Positions 53,901 through 63,384 of a stretch of DNA of 64,000 nt are shown here, one piece after another. Source of the DNA: Aplysia californica (lineage: Eukaryota; Mollusca; Gastropoda; Aplysiida; Aplysiidae); contig NW_004798126.1 in assembly GCF_000002075.1 (NCBI RefSeq), forward strand, positions 17,247 to 81,246, in the 5' to 3' direction. The position numbers were made by a program, and so were the translations under genes. The notes beneath the pieces are model-generated. The model was not told the origin of the DNA. It did no database searches and saw nothing but the letters and a program-made list of their open reading frames with translations. The first letter of the stretch is position 1. The number at the start of each line of letters is the position of its first letter.

Positions 53901-54984
53901 TTCACAAATCAAAGCAAATCTTGGAAAAGAAACTGCAAACATCTAAACATCTGCTTGATTTACAGATAATTTTAATTGGTTTTTCAATAAAAAAAATAAT
54001 GTCCTTGGTTCCATAGTTTTGTTTTTTCTTTTCCTGGGCCTGGGAAAGTTGAAAATTGTTTTGTTTTGTCATCTTGGGCTGAAAAAAGTTGAACATTTCT
54101 TTTTTTTCTTTCATCAGGAGGCTGAGGAGAAAAATCAGAAAATTCTGCCGTTTTCCTCATTTACTGAGGTCAGCATCAAAGATGAGCCCCAGGTATGCTA
54201 TGCTCTCATATAGATTTTCCTTTTGGTGATTTTGTTGTTGTTTTTAAATGAAGGTGTTTTTATTGGGTCCAACCTGGGCTGAGAGCTACAATGTTCGAGC
54301 AGAAAGATCGAGATACTCAAAATAACTTCTAATCGCGCAAGAATTGAACTTGTGTCTTCTGTATGTGCTGGTGAAGTGCCTAACCGCAGACGCACGCCCC
54401 GGTAGTGATGTCTCCTCACATGTATTTTAAAGTTTAAAGTGATTATTTACATATATTGAAGAATACCATTGAATTCTTTTCTTTTTTTTCAGCTGCAGTG
54501 ATGAAAGTGAAAGACTATAAGGGAAACCTCTCTAATATTTAGATAAGATTATACTGCATTGTCACAGTGGGAAATTTTTGTTTGTTGTACAGGAATGGTG
54601 AAAACACATGTAGATCAGATCTAGATATAGAATTTATACCAAATGTATTACTCTGGGACTTGTATGATCTATTTATGTTGTAAGTGCCCTAAAACTAAAA
54701 ATGTCAGCACCTTACAACTTTTCTACCTGATTTATACATGTAAGATTTCATCCTCTCTCCCAAAACAACCCCCCCCTCTCCACCTCCCCCTACCACCATC
54801 ACTGTAGCTGTCCCCGGCCGACACTGAGATGGACTTCCTGTCCACGGCAGACAATGAGGACACTCAGCCCTCGTCTGCCGTCTCGCCGTTCACCGTGACT
54901 GGGGGCTTTGAGGACGGGACGTCCCCGTCTCCCTCCGACCTTGACCCCATAGAGGAGACCTCGGGTCATCACCTCTTCTCATAG
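34728..54984 (+). CDS. DNTTIP1: DNTTIP1 (TdIF1) orthologue with long N-terminal extension
   Basis: DNTTIP1 is the dimeric nuclear scaffold of the MiDAC deacetylase complex (with HDAC1/2 and MIDEAS-type proteins) and binds DNA through its C-terminal domain. Coding exons: 34836-35885, 37053-38669, 39961-40067, 41086-41191, 41924-42025, 42665-42766, 43420-43497, 46553-46584, 47795-47840, 48521-48579, 49726-49786, 50947-51071, 53513-53648, 54118-54192, 54808-54984. All have GT/AG borders and phases close exactly to 1290 codons plus TAG. Core matches include [47 protein letters not shown] and [19 protein letters not shown]. The human protein is about 330 residues. The ATG at 34836 is the first in its frame after the acceptor at 34727; an untranslated first exon must lie upstream. 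Confidence 0.95.
36140..36330 (+). mobile_element. R1 SINE-like repeat copy
   Basis: Intron 1 of DNTTIP1, sense. It runs from GGGTGGTTAGCGGGTGCTCT to GTTGCAAGTGCCATAAAAAT. No target duplication recognised. Confidence 0.75.
37053..38669 (+). CDS. DNTTIP1: DNTTIP1: large Ser/Thr-rich second coding exon
   Basis: 539 codons in one exon after a T-rich acceptor, ending at a perfect GTAAGTA donor. Low-complexity Ser/Thr/Ala/Pro sequence, predicted disordered. Two WW-domain ligand motifs are visible, PPAY (residues ~748-751) and PPPY (~757-760). That it is translated is inferred from the uninterrupted frame and exact phase. Confidence 0.85.
39051..39182. mobile_element. Harbinger-type fold-back miniature element
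   Basis: 132 bp, almost wholly one hairpin. The left arm TACGGGGTGCCCACTACGGC pairs with the right arm, and the match continues to a central AAACAAACACGTTTGTTT. It is flanked by TTA on both sides (39048-39050, 39183-39185), the three-base duplication typical of PIF/Harbinger. It lies in DNTTIP1 intron 2. Confidence 0.75.
39591..39848 (+). repeat. 65-bp minisatellite, four units
   Basis: Units start at 39591, 39656, 39721 and 39786 with TCAAAAGAGTCACAGAGAAT and are almost identical. The array ends 112 bases before the acceptor of exon 3. Confidence 0.95.
39961..43497 (+). CDS. DNTTIP1: DNTTIP1: dimerisation-region exons
   Basis: Five exons (39961-40067, 41086-41191, 41924-42025, 42665-42766, 43420-43497). 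[20 protein letters not shown] and [20 protein letters not shown] align with the helical dimerisation region of vertebrate DNTTIP1 (MDLLRAVLQPSINEEIQ and so on). It is followed by a Ser-rich acidic linker, [12 protein letters not shown]. Confidence 0.9.
40845..40980 (+). mobile_element. R1 SINE-like repeat, 5'-truncated
   Basis: Intron 3 of DNTTIP1, sense. It has GGCACTTGTATGACC, then TTCTGTAAAACTC and GGACTAAAACTAAAT, ending ~110 bases before the acceptor. Confidence 0.7.
43235..43395 (+). mobile_element. R1 SINE-like repeat copy
   Basis: Intron 6 of DNTTIP1, sense. The tail CTCTAACTTAAACTTCAC ends ~25 bases before the acceptor at 43419. Confidence 0.68.
43573..43745 (+). mobile_element. 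R1 SINE-like repeat inserted in the 39-bp array
   Basis: Sense to DNTTIP1. AGATTCTACTT before and AGATTCCTCTT after it look like an 11-bp target duplication with two differences, taken from the array unit. Confidence 0.75.
44816..44944 (+). repeat. GT/GC then (GA)n microsatellite
   Basis: A short alternating GTGCGC tract followed by ~95 bases of GA and a G-run. Confidence 0.95.
45237..45690 (+). repeat. ~174-bp tandem repeat, about 2.6 units
   Basis: Unit starts are marked by TGCCAAGTTT at 45238, 45412 and 45584. The units share AACTCAAA, CTGCA-TAGAAAATGTACT and TTGTCTCAAAAC words. Confidence 0.7.
46185..46390 (-). mobile_element. tRNA-derived SINE (family S2), head truncated
   Basis: Body closely matches 8265-8470 (GGGGATTCCCTTGTTAGTGA, GTGGTAGGGTGGCCAGTTCC). 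The box B end is cut at about 46388. Antisense to DNTTIP1. Confidence 0.75.
46440..46475 (+). repeat. Poly-G tract
   Basis: An uninterrupted run of more than 15 G (46457-46474), potentially able to form a quadruplex, 80 bases before exon 8. Confidence 0.85.
46553..53648 (+). CDS. DNTTIP1: DNTTIP1: AT-hook-like segment and C-terminal DNA-binding domain exons
   Basis: Exons 46553-46584, 47795-47840, 48521-48579, 49726-49786, 50947-51071 and 53513-53648. KRKGRPP (~1054-1060, across an exon join) is an AT-hook or nuclear-localisation motif as in vertebrates. Residues ~1081-1207 form the conserved C-terminal domain (SKI/SNO/DAC-like fold in the human protein). Confidence 0.93.
46608..46781 (+). 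mobile_element. R1 SINE-like repeat, reference copy
   Basis: Target duplication CCAGGTTCATAG (46596-46607) and CCAGGTTCACAG (46782-46793), 11 of 12 matching. It reads GTGGTTGGTTGGCGGGTG, TGGTTTGCTCCTTCTTTCC, then CTCATCTCTCC, TTTGTATGACCTTATTAC, GCAAGTGCCTTAAAAC and ends AAAACTAAAAC. About 175 bp, no poly(A), no terminal inverted repeat, no clear RNA polymerase III boxes. Variable-length target duplications indicate retroposition. It starts 23 bases after the exon 8 donor of DNTTIP1. Confidence 0.8.
47520..47705 (+). mobile_element. R1 SINE-like repeat copy
   Basis: Intron 8 of DNTTIP1, sense, ~90 bases before the acceptor of exon 9. It has TGTGGTTTGCTCCTTCTTTC and TTGTAAGTGCTGTAAAATGC. Confidence 0.75.
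49198..49380 (+). mobile_element. tRNA-derived SINE (family S1), best head
   Basis: Box A TGGTGTAGTGG (49210-49220) and box B GAGTTCAATTCCC (49253-49265) at tRNA-like spacing. The body AAGTATCTTGGTCTTTCT, CCATCTCAACTTGGGATGG and TGCCTCCTAAATGATC follows. It is interrupted or followed directly by an R1 copy. Confidence 0.85.
49380..49505 (+). mobile_element. R1 SINE-like repeat copy, 3' part lost
   Basis: Starts GAGTGGTTGGTGGGTGCTCC straight after the S1 SINE in intron 10 of DNTTIP1, sense. It ends near a TTCTAGCATTCATAAC remnant, just before the next R1 copy. Confidence 0.65.
49526..49702 (+). mobile_element. R1 SINE-like repeat with 13-bp target duplication
   Basis: CTAAACTTTGTTT flanks it perfectly (49513-49525 and 49703-49715). 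Sense to DNTTIP1. The right-hand duplication ends 10 bases before the acceptor of exon 11, so the insertion lies in the 3' splice region. Confidence 0.82.
50456..50770. other. Assembly gap (315 N) in DNTTIP1 intron 11
   Basis: Run of N between exons 49726-49786 and 50947-51071. The phase across it closes without a missing exon. Confidence 0.99.
51367..52021. mobile_element. Possible TTAA-flanked element
   Basis: TTAA at 51363-51366 and 52022-52025, with ends CTCTTCGCAAGG and, reversed, CCCTTCAAGAGG. Only short and imperfect similarity, so this is weaker than the other TTAA elements. It lies in DNTTIP1 intron 12. Confidence 0.35.
52827..53110. mobile_element. TTAA-flanked piggyBac-like miniature element
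   Basis: TTAA at 52823-52826 and 53111-53114. Ends CTCTTTGAACCCTGAGC and, reversed, CCCTTTGAGCCCAGCC. The minus strand carries an acidic peptide ([20 protein letters not shown]), the composition expected of a piggyBac transposase N-terminus. 284 bp, so only a remnant. Confidence 0.6.
53118..53429. mobile_element. Miniature DNA transposon with CAGGGATGCCAAAT ends
   Basis: 14-bp perfect terminal inverted repeats and a perfect 6-bp duplication TAAGAC (53112-53117, 53430-53435). hAT-like by its CAGGG ends, but hAT usually duplicates 8 bp (some groups 5-6). 312 bp, non-coding. It lies directly against the right end of the TTAA element. Confidence 0.7.
54118..54984 (+). CDS. DNTTIP1: DNTTIP1: C-terminal acidic tail exons and stop
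   Basis: Exons 54118-54192 and 54808-54984 add ~83 residues absent from the human protein. VSIKDEPQ holds a consensus SUMO site (I-K-D-E, lysine ~1228). The rest is acidic and Ser/Pro-rich ([18 protein letters not shown]) and ends at TAG 54982-54984. Confidence 0.85.
54240..54410 (-). mobile_element. tRNA-derived SINE (family S1), antisense to DNTTIP1
   Basis: Plus-strand reading: GAAGGTGTTTTTATTGGGTC tail, GATCGAGATACTCAAAATAA body, AAGAATTGAACTTGTG box B complement and GGTGAAGTGCCTAACCGCAG box A complement. Confidence 0.7.
54640..54705 (+). mobile_element. R1 SINE-like fragment
   Basis: Only the tail is recognisable: GGACTTGTATGATC, TTGTAAGTGCCCTAAAAC, TAAAAATG. Intron 14 of DNTTIP1, sense, ~100 bases before the last acceptor. 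Confidence 0.5.
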
Positions 54985-56150
54985 TGTCATACATTATACC
55001 ACTTTCCTTGATAGATTGTTTTTGTTTATTTTTTTTTTCTACTTTGTGTGTGTGTGTGTCCCCTGTCCCAAATGGATGCCCATGAGATTCCCTCGCGCCT
55101 GGGGAGGACAAGGTTCTACCTTCTTTTCTTCCACCTGTCCGGAAACGACGTTGGAAAGTTTTTGCTTTCGTGATGTTTTTCAGAAACAAATTTCGCCATT
55201 TTGGTTGAACAAAAATTACTTTAGGAACTAGCCCGTTTCTGGTGCTTGCGGTGAAGAAGACGTGTTGAAATTATGCTGGTTTACATACTTTTTGCGTCAA
55301 TTTTAAGTGTTTATTATACATTGACCTCATCAATGCAAACATAAAAAAGTGATGGGGAGTTGAAAAGATTGTTTACCGAGTTGATGCTACTGCTAGTTCT
55401 GGCAAGTGTATTTTTTATTTAAATAGAATTTGCTGACGAGTTTTGTTAACTACGCTGCCTGACAAAATTTTTGTCTTCCATTAACTCACTCACCACCCAC
55501 ACCCGCAACTGTTGCGGGTAAAGTAGCTCCGACGTTATAATACCACACCTGCAACCCTAGCAGTTCCGCAATTTGGAATTTTTTTTTCTCACGTTAAAAC
55601 CGCACAGTTTGCGGTACTGGTTCGTCTTTTTCGTAGCCCATTCGATTAGTTCAATTATCTTTCATTAGAAAGAAACGAAACCAAATTCGAATGAGCGCAA
55701 GTTGAGTTATTGACTTTTACGACAACCACCATTAGAACTGAATTTACCATTACGTTTCCCACAATGGCTGATCACTTGTCTTTTGACTGTTTTTAAACCT
55801 TTGACGACCAAAGTGACTCAGAAACCGATGAATTGGTCGAAGATTGTCATAACAAACTGGGAGGAGAAATTTGCAAAGAAGGGTGAGGTTTAGTAGGGCC
55901 CCCAAAACCTAGATCTAGGGTTACAATAGTGGGGAAGGGCGTGAGTAAAAAAGGCAGTTTTTGACCTATTTTTGAAAACTTTTGAAAAAAAAGAAGTAAC
56001 TGTAAAACAAAGCTAGTGTAATTTCTTCTGGGCAATCTTTATTTTTTCAAAAACAATGTTCCAAATTTCAAGTCTCTATGAAATGACTCTTGTCTATAAG
56101 TTGGGCTCCATCAAGCAGTCAGACTCGGCCATCGAGCTGTGTGGCTCTGT

Positions 56151-56435
56151 CTAGCAGTTAGGTTCGGTGTGGTATGGCCATCTAACAGTTAGGTTCGGTG
56201 TGGTATGGCCATCTAGCAGTTAGGTTTGGTGTGGTATGGCCATCTAACAGTTAGGTTCGGTGTGGTATGGCCATCTAACAGTTAGGTTCCGTGTGGTATG
56301 GCCATCTAACAGTTGGGTTCCCTGTTGTATGGCCATCTAACAGTTAGGTTCCGTGTGGTATGGCCATCTAACAGTTAGGTTCCGTGTGGTATGGCCATCT
56401 AGCAGTCGGTCTCCATGTGGCGCGCCGTCTAACAG
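56151..56435 (+). repeat. 31-bp minisatellite, about nine units
   Basis: Units of CTAACAGTTAGGTTCGGTGT plus GGTATGGCCAT, with first and last units diverged. Confidence 0.92.
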
Positions 56436-56707
56436 TGATGGTGGGTGGAGATAGAACCTTGTTGCTCCCAGGGCTGGGCCTGCCTGCCATGTGCTCTGCT
56501 GTGATGACTATGATGATAATGATGATAATGACGACGACTATTATATTCGCAAGGACAGCGACAATGACCAAGTAGTTTTTTCTTCTTCTCATAATTATTT
56601 TGCCGACATTTCTTCTGATTTTGTGTCAGTCTATGTAAGGACCTAGTGAGGTGAAAAGTCCTGCCAGACGTTTTCTGTCTCCCACTCGCTGTTGGTGTGG
56701 TTAACGG

Positions 56708-56885
56708 GTCACTCGCTTTTGAATTTAGTACAAGTTTATGGCACTTGTAACACAACTAGGTTATAGAAGTGGGGGAGATTAGAGGTGCCGATTGAGAGTG
56801 ACATACAAAGATGAGGAGAGATTTAATAAGGATGATAGATATTGGGTTGGAAAGGAGCAAATCACACCTACCAACCACCCACTTG
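56708..56885 (-). mobile_element. R1 SINE-like repeat, minus strand
   Basis: Flanked by CACTCGCTGTTGGTGTGGTT and CACTTGCTGTTGGAATGGTT, a diverged ~20-bp target duplication. Outside DNTTIP1 coding sequence. Confidence 0.7.
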
Positions 56886-57468
56886 CTGTTGGAATGGTTT
56901 AGGGGTTTTTAGGACCATGTTTTTCAAAGGTTACAGTACAATGCATAATGAATCACACCAGTGAGCTCCCCCCCCCCCCCCCCCCCCTTTTTAAAATAAA
57001 ATTCCTGTGCATGCTCATAGGAAGCAAATATCTTACTTGTTACTGACTGACAGTACGACATTTTTCCAAGGGTTACAGTGCATAATGTATTACATCAGCA
57101 AGTTATTTTATTTTCCTTCATTTTTTTTTTCTTTCTTCTGCTCTTGACACAAGCATGTGATTTAGAGCACATGGAAGGAACCTTCGGACCTACACGCACA
57201 CTCCCATGTCTGTGTGCATTGCTAATTGTACAGGATTGTTTCGCAGCACACGCTCATAGCCACAGATTGGTTGACGACGTATTTTGCTGTACAGTGGACA
57301 AAATCAATTCTCTTGTCAGAATACTAGATTATAATTTCATACAAGCTCCTCACCGTGTTTTTTTATTGTGTTGACTTCCTGTGTGTTGGCTTTAAGTGAC
57401 TCGTGTCAAATATGCATGAATGTGACTCCACTCTGAAAAACTTTTTGTTTTTGATTACAAATCTTGGT

Positions 57469-57703
57469 AAGCTGTTCAAATGTTCTAAGCCTAGAAAGCA
57501 AAATTTTACATGAGAGGGAAACTGTCAGCTTTTTGAACAATTTTACGCACAGAATGTAATTTTTCTTGCTTTTTTCAACATTTACAATTTGAATTTCAAC
57601 AAAATATTTCTTGAGCATGTGCAACCGACGCCACAGATTAAGAAACTGCAGTAAGCAAAACTTTTCAGAATTTTGAGGTTAGTACATTTGAACAGTTGAC
57701 CGA
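57469..57703. mobile_element. R4 miniature inverted-repeat element, short copy
   Basis: Ends CTGTTCAAATGTTCTAAGCC and, reversed, CAACTGTTCAAATGTACTAA. Same ends as 11573-11939, 235 bp. Confidence 0.55.
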
Positions 57704-60057
57704 GATGTACAGATCTTCAAGGAATAAGGAGAAAACACGAGGAGTCATACACAGAGTACTGACTGTCTTTTATTCAAGCAGCAAACATGGTTTAGTGATT
57801 GACAAACAGCAATATATGGAATCTGCCTGTACTGCAATGAGTTTATGACTGAGATACATTGTACATACGGTTTGGTAATCTATATATAGAATATATATAG
57901 TGAAGCATCAACCTTACAAGAACAAGAAAACAACTGTTTGTTAGCTTATAAATTTTACATAAGTGTGTATCATAAAGTGCTCTACTGTTGGACTCGCAGT
58001 CTCTTAGCAGGACCATCCAGCGGCTTGCTAAATTGTCCCTCTATAGTTTTACCTTCAAGGTGCACAAAGTTACCAACAAATGTTATGCATTATGATATTT
58101 TAAAACTAATTCAGGAAGATGGTCATGGAAAAATGGTTAGCTGGTGTTTCAAAAACTTTTGAGAACTCTGAGGGTTAGGCTTTGTGAGGACACAACAAAC
58201 TTTTGACTTTCAAAACTACAAACAGCAAGTGATTTTCCTTCCCATTCCTTGAATAACAAAGTGTATTCTCACATACCTCTTCCTCTGAGTTCATTGATGC
58301 ACATGAAGGGGTCAGGTGAAAAACAGGATCAAGTCCCATGAAAAAAATTGTAGTAGCCTACTTTAAACTTTACCTGTAGCTGTACTAGCTTTTCTTTCTC
58401 TCATTTAAACTGTACCTGTATATATCCCTGTGAAATCAATCGAGTGAAAAACCAAAGCGTTCACAGACTGTATTTCTATTTCTATACAATAAGTATAAGG
58501 GCAAATCAAATGAAGAACAAGCCAAGCCCATCACAAAAAAGTGAAAAACCAGATAAGCCGTGGGTAGGACGAATGTGACTTGGCTTGTGCTTCATTTGAC
58601 CAGTTCACATGTTTTTAGCCAGTTTGACAAATACACACATATCTTATAATACTCCTTTAGTACTATCGTAATGAAACACAGCACCTTTTTAACTCTTTCT
58701 GGGGTAAGGAGCTTCAGTGACACTGACAGTTGCTTTTACCACAAAAAACAGCACATGGGGCCCAAGTTCCATCTCACATCACAGGAGATTCTGAAAAACT
58801 GGTTCTGTCTCTTTACTTCTGTTTCTATTTCTTACAAAAGGGTTTGTTTAGTTTGAGAGTTTTTTGCCCAGTTTGGCATGCCATATTTTTTTAGCTTCTT
58901 CTACAGTAAAACTACGCCGAGTCAAGTCATGATATCAAGATTTCTGTTTCCATGAGTAGATGATAGAAGAACCCCCCACCCAATTTATCAATAAGCTATT
59001 CAACTATTTTATGCCCAATTGGCAACATTTTTCTGGGGTGAGAACAAAAAAAAGTTAAATTCTTTTGACAATTGTACCTAGCTAAACCATGTAACTTTTC
59101 TTGCCCCTTTCCAACCTTTACAATTTGAATTTCAATTTGACTGTTTAGTGCAAGAGTCTGCCCTACCCCATTTTGAAAAGAGATTTATAATAGGTATGCT
59201 CACCCTGAGCAGTCCATCTGAACAGTTGGCCGACAATCTAGAAGAATCTCCGACCTGGCCAGTCTAGTCTACACCCAACAACACGGGAATAAACATTTGA
59301 GGTTATTGTGACCGCTAGACATAGACGCTGCAGCGTGTGGCTCGGCGGATGTCATGAATGAAGACCAGGATCTTCATTGGACATCCAGGCTTGGAGAATG
59401 ATTCGGACAATAATAAGTACTGTACAGTCTAGCATGCACATAGCGAAATCGGCAGGACACAGATGTCTTTTTGTTATATGTATGCATTTTGCTAAATATG
59501 AATGTCAGGTCGTATAAGTTATAGTTAAATAAGAATATAATATATATTTGAACATATCGAGACCTAAAAATCTACAGTATGCTATACGTTTTTCACGATA
59601 TGTGCGTTTTTCGTTATGTGCACGCTATACTGTATAATAAGCACTCTCCTACTCGGTGTGAATCTGTTAATAGCCACGTCATGACACTAATAAAACATTT
59701 TATGAATCTATCTGAACATGTAACAACATAAAAAGACGCAAATGTCATTCACAAATCATCAGTCAATAGGTTGGTTTTTCCCCCCACAATTCTCAGGTTT
59801 TCTTTAAACATAAGTACTCAACACAAGCATAGCTGCTCTGCTGAGAGTGAGAGACATTTGTTCAAGTCGACGAGAAGCACATCAAAACTATAATAATAAT
59901 ATAATTATTATATAGAGGGTTCTTTCTTATCTGTGCTAGGAAATGGAAAAGCAAGACAAACGGTCAAACAGAAACCACACGTATAGGACAGTAAGAAAAA
60001 TGTGTGACCTTCCGAGGTACCTTTCAACTGCCTGTGCTTTTCTTTCCAAAAAAAAAT

Positions 60058-60285
60058 TAAATGTAGGTATTTTTACATCCCCATCCCCTCAATTGAGGTC
60101 ATTTAGTATTTAGGAGGCCGGCTTCCGACCCTGCCTGTCAAGGCCAACCTGAGTGGAGAAAGGATACAAATAAAACAAATATGTCTCGGCACAGAGACCA
60201 AGATACTCAATAAAAATTCTCCCCACTCTGGAATCGAACTAGAGTATCCTGCGTTGCTACACCACAGACACCAGTGCCTGCGATC
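60058..60285 (-). mobile_element. tRNA-derived SINE (family S1)
   Basis: Full-length minus-strand copy: tail ATGTAGGTATTTTTACATCC, body GACCAAGATACTCAATAAAA, box B complement GGAATCGAACTAGAG and a decayed head GCTACACCACAGACACC. Confidence 0.75.
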
Positions 60286-60929
60286 TATGACAGATGGCAA
60301 CTATATAGAACAATTATATTATATCAGAAATAAGGTGCATTCAGACCAAAGACCCACATTCATATCTGGGGACCTTGTGGTCATACCACACCGCATATTC
60401 CTTCTTTGGAGGGCCTCTTTCGCCTGGGACTGGCCATCATCAAACATTGACAGACCAAATACTACTATTTCACACGCACACACACACACAAGTCAATAAG
60501 AAAAACCCGGAAAGTCTCCTGGCTAAAAATCTATAGAAGCAAAAATCATCGCAATACAGCTACCAGTATTTTCAATGACTACAGACAAGTAAACTTGGCT
60601 ACCAATTGTCATTGTGTAGCGACAAGCATTTACTTTTGACTAGCTAAACATCTAGTACAGATAAATAGAATCTTCTAATTAAAAAAAAAATTTCAGTTAC
60701 CACTATACTGAATAAAACATCAGATCTGAAAATATCACCTTCTAGGACTTGGACTTGCACCTCATATTATCGTTTGCTTTGTGTCAAACTCCGCCATATG
60801 TCATTTGGAAAAAAGTGACGTGACGAAGTCTTGCACGGACCAAGTCAATATTCATGTAAATCAAATTGGAAAATTGTCTCATTCTCAATAGACGCCGCAC
60901 TTGAAAATTTGTCTGTTTAAGATTGAGAC

Positions 60930-61070
60930 AAGCATTTCAACACTTCCCACAACAACAATAGTCATAGATCTATGAAAAAGTAACAACAGACAGAAATAAT
61001 ACTGACAGACAAACGGGAGAGGGGGGGAAGTCGGACCAACGAGTAGCACCCTCCAACCATCCACTAGAGA
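60930..61070 (-). mobile_element. R1 SINE-like repeat, strongly diverged
   Basis: Weak but ordered matches: ACACTTCCCACAACAACAAT, then GGGAGAGGGGGGGAAG and CACCCTCCAACCATCCAC. Confidence 0.4.
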
Positions 61071-62211
61071 AGAAAAGACGTGTAGGCATTTGGTGTAGTC
61101 ATCAGACATTGGTTTACATTGTATCCTACTTTTGCACCATTAGCCTAGAGGCAGCCTAGCTAGGCACAAAAGTGATTTGTTATTTGTAAACAAAAAAACA
61201 TAATGTCGAGTTGTAAATTAACAGAAACATTTTGAGAGATGGCCAAGGGCATTGCATTCCATGTTAATGTAATATAAATAACTAGAAACATTCAAGAAAT
61301 CATTTCATAAAACATCTTTGATATTGATACTATCAGTACACACACACATATCTTGGGGATTTCTAAACCCATAACCAGTCAAGAAATACTGATTCAATAT
61401 ATAATAATAATAGTTTAAATATAAAGCATACAATTTCAAGAGTACAAACAAATTGGTGATACATCTCCCGATGCCACCAATTTTTGTATTGATAAATACA
61501 TGTATAAATTATAGCACAGTTCATTCGAGCCCAGCCAGAACAAGGGGACGTGGACAAAAAAGCAAAGCAACAACAGGAATAGGAGAAAACAATGAGACAC
61601 AGACAAAACATCAATCAGGAACAAAGAAATATTGCACGAGAAGACGGCAACACTTTGGACATAGGCACACAGACACATGTATCGTCATACACAATGTAAC
61701 ACAATAATGATCATTCACATTTTCACTCGCAGAAAACGGCCCACTGAGGCAGATGAAAAAAACAACCCCATAGTAACAACCCTAGATTGCCCCACTAAAA
61801 GTACCAAAAACATGCATCACATCCAGGGTAAGAACCCCCCCCCCCCTCGATAAAAATAACAACAAAACATTAGGCATTAGGCCTACTCAATCTTACATTT
61901 GAAATCTCAGACCTTCAAATTCAAGAATTGCTACTCAAATCTTACATCTGAAATATTTGCCTCTTTGAAAAATGGGATTTCCCTGAAATCCAACATGGTG
62001 GGGGGTAGTCACCTATCTAAATTATGTTTCCCCCTAAAAATGATGAGCACGTCCAGAAATTTTTCTTCAGCAACAATTTAAAATAAATTATTGTTTCCAC
62101 ATCCATGGATGGAGCGTGGACGACAAAACCCCAACAGACTTGCTACACACACAGAAAGGTAACACTCACACAGTCAGTCAGCAATCAGAATGTCAGCACA
62201 TTATCTTTGGC

Positions 62212-62470
62212 CTACTGTTCAGATGTACTAAGCCCAAAATATTGAAATACTGGAAACTGTAGAAAACAAATCTTAATTAACACTATTGTTAAGGAGTTTC
62301 TTAATCAATCACTGGTATTAGTTGCATACGCTTGAGAAATATTTTGTCGAAGTTCAAATTCTGAATGATGAAAAAAGGGAAGAAGAGATGCATAATTTAA
62401 GTGCAATTGTTAAAAAAATGAAACAGTTTTTATCCCCTTCTCCTAAAGAATTTTTTTTCTGGGCTTACAA
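62212..62470. repeat. R4-related repeat, one end
   Basis: Shares ACTGTTCAGATGTACTAAGC and an ordered series of words (CAATCACTGGTATTAG, AAGAGATGCATAATTTAAG, TTTTCTGGGCTTA) with 11573-11795. The opposite end was not found. A related stretch is at 59040-59240. Confidence 0.5.
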
Positions 62471-62712
62471 CAAATAAACAGCTTACCAATGATATATATG
62501 TTAAACAGTAAGTACACACACATTGATTGCCATTTCTTCCTACACACATTTTGGCCATATTGACAAAATTTAATTCAATTCAGAATCCAAATCATTAAAA
62601 ACACATGACATCTCACACCAAATTGGAAATGCTGCACGCCTGAAAACTGAAATAACATTATATTTACACTGATGCAAAACAAAATATTGACTGACAAAAA
62701 ACCTCTCCAACC

Positions 62713-62878
62713 TTATACAGTGGAGTCCGTTGAAACTGAAATCTGCGGGATCACCGGATATTCTTCCATTTAGCCGGATTTTCAGTTTAGAAAGGTTACT
62801 AAAGGGGATTTTATCATTATTTTTGGCTTACTGCTTTTTGGGGGGATTAACTGTGTTCGGTTTAAAGTTTAAGCGGAC
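62713..62878. mobile_element. Pogo/Tigger-like miniature element
   Basis: Left end ACAGTGGAGTCCGTTGAAAC and reversed right end AAGTGAAGTCCGCTTAAAC, ~19-bp imperfect inverted repeats resembling the CAGTGGA-type ends of pogo relatives. A related end occurs reversed at 2040-2100 in an AP-beta intron. Confidence 0.45.
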
Positions 62879-63121
62879 TTCACTTTTGTTAATGTAAAAG
62901 AGTGCCCACGAAGGAATCAATAATTCATAAAGCTGAAGACAAAAAAAATCTGAAATAAAATATTCACCACCAGTTAGTAGCGGATGGCATCATGAAGTCA
63001 TAAAGCAACAGGTGTGTGAAGATATCATGGGGGAGAACACTGAAATGAAAACCCTCAACATCGACGAGATCAAACTTTCAAAGGCAAAGCAAATGGCCAA
63101 AAACCCTCCAAAGCACAATTT

Positions 63122-63230
63122 TAATTATTAAGGAGGCAGGCTGCTTCATTCTTGCTTGTCAGTACCAACCAGAATACAGGTATGATGAGGGAGACAACCC
63201 ATCAGAAAGACAGACTCGAACACATTCTAT
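63122..63230 (-). mobile_element. tRNA-derived SINE (family S1), fragment
   Basis: Only body words remain (AAGGAGGCAGGCTG, GTCAGTACCAACC), with no recognisable head. Confidence 0.4.
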
Positions 63231-63384
63231 GAAATATTTTATTCACATGGTGAACTCTCAACTCTCCATGTCCACTGCATGCAAGGTCAAGTGTCGAACC
63301 AATACAATACAACATTACAAACACTCAAACACATGGCTGCCAGCTTTTCAAAACCAAAAAAAGAAAAAAGGACTACCCAGACGG

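Larger units (their letters stand above)
54985..57000 (+). other. DNTTIP1 3' flank, probable 3' UTR
   Basis: It follows the stop codon. The first clear plus-strand poly(A) signal I see is AATAAA at 56995-57000, which would make a ~2-kb UTR containing the minisatellite and R1 copy. No coding sequence seen. Confidence 0.35.
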
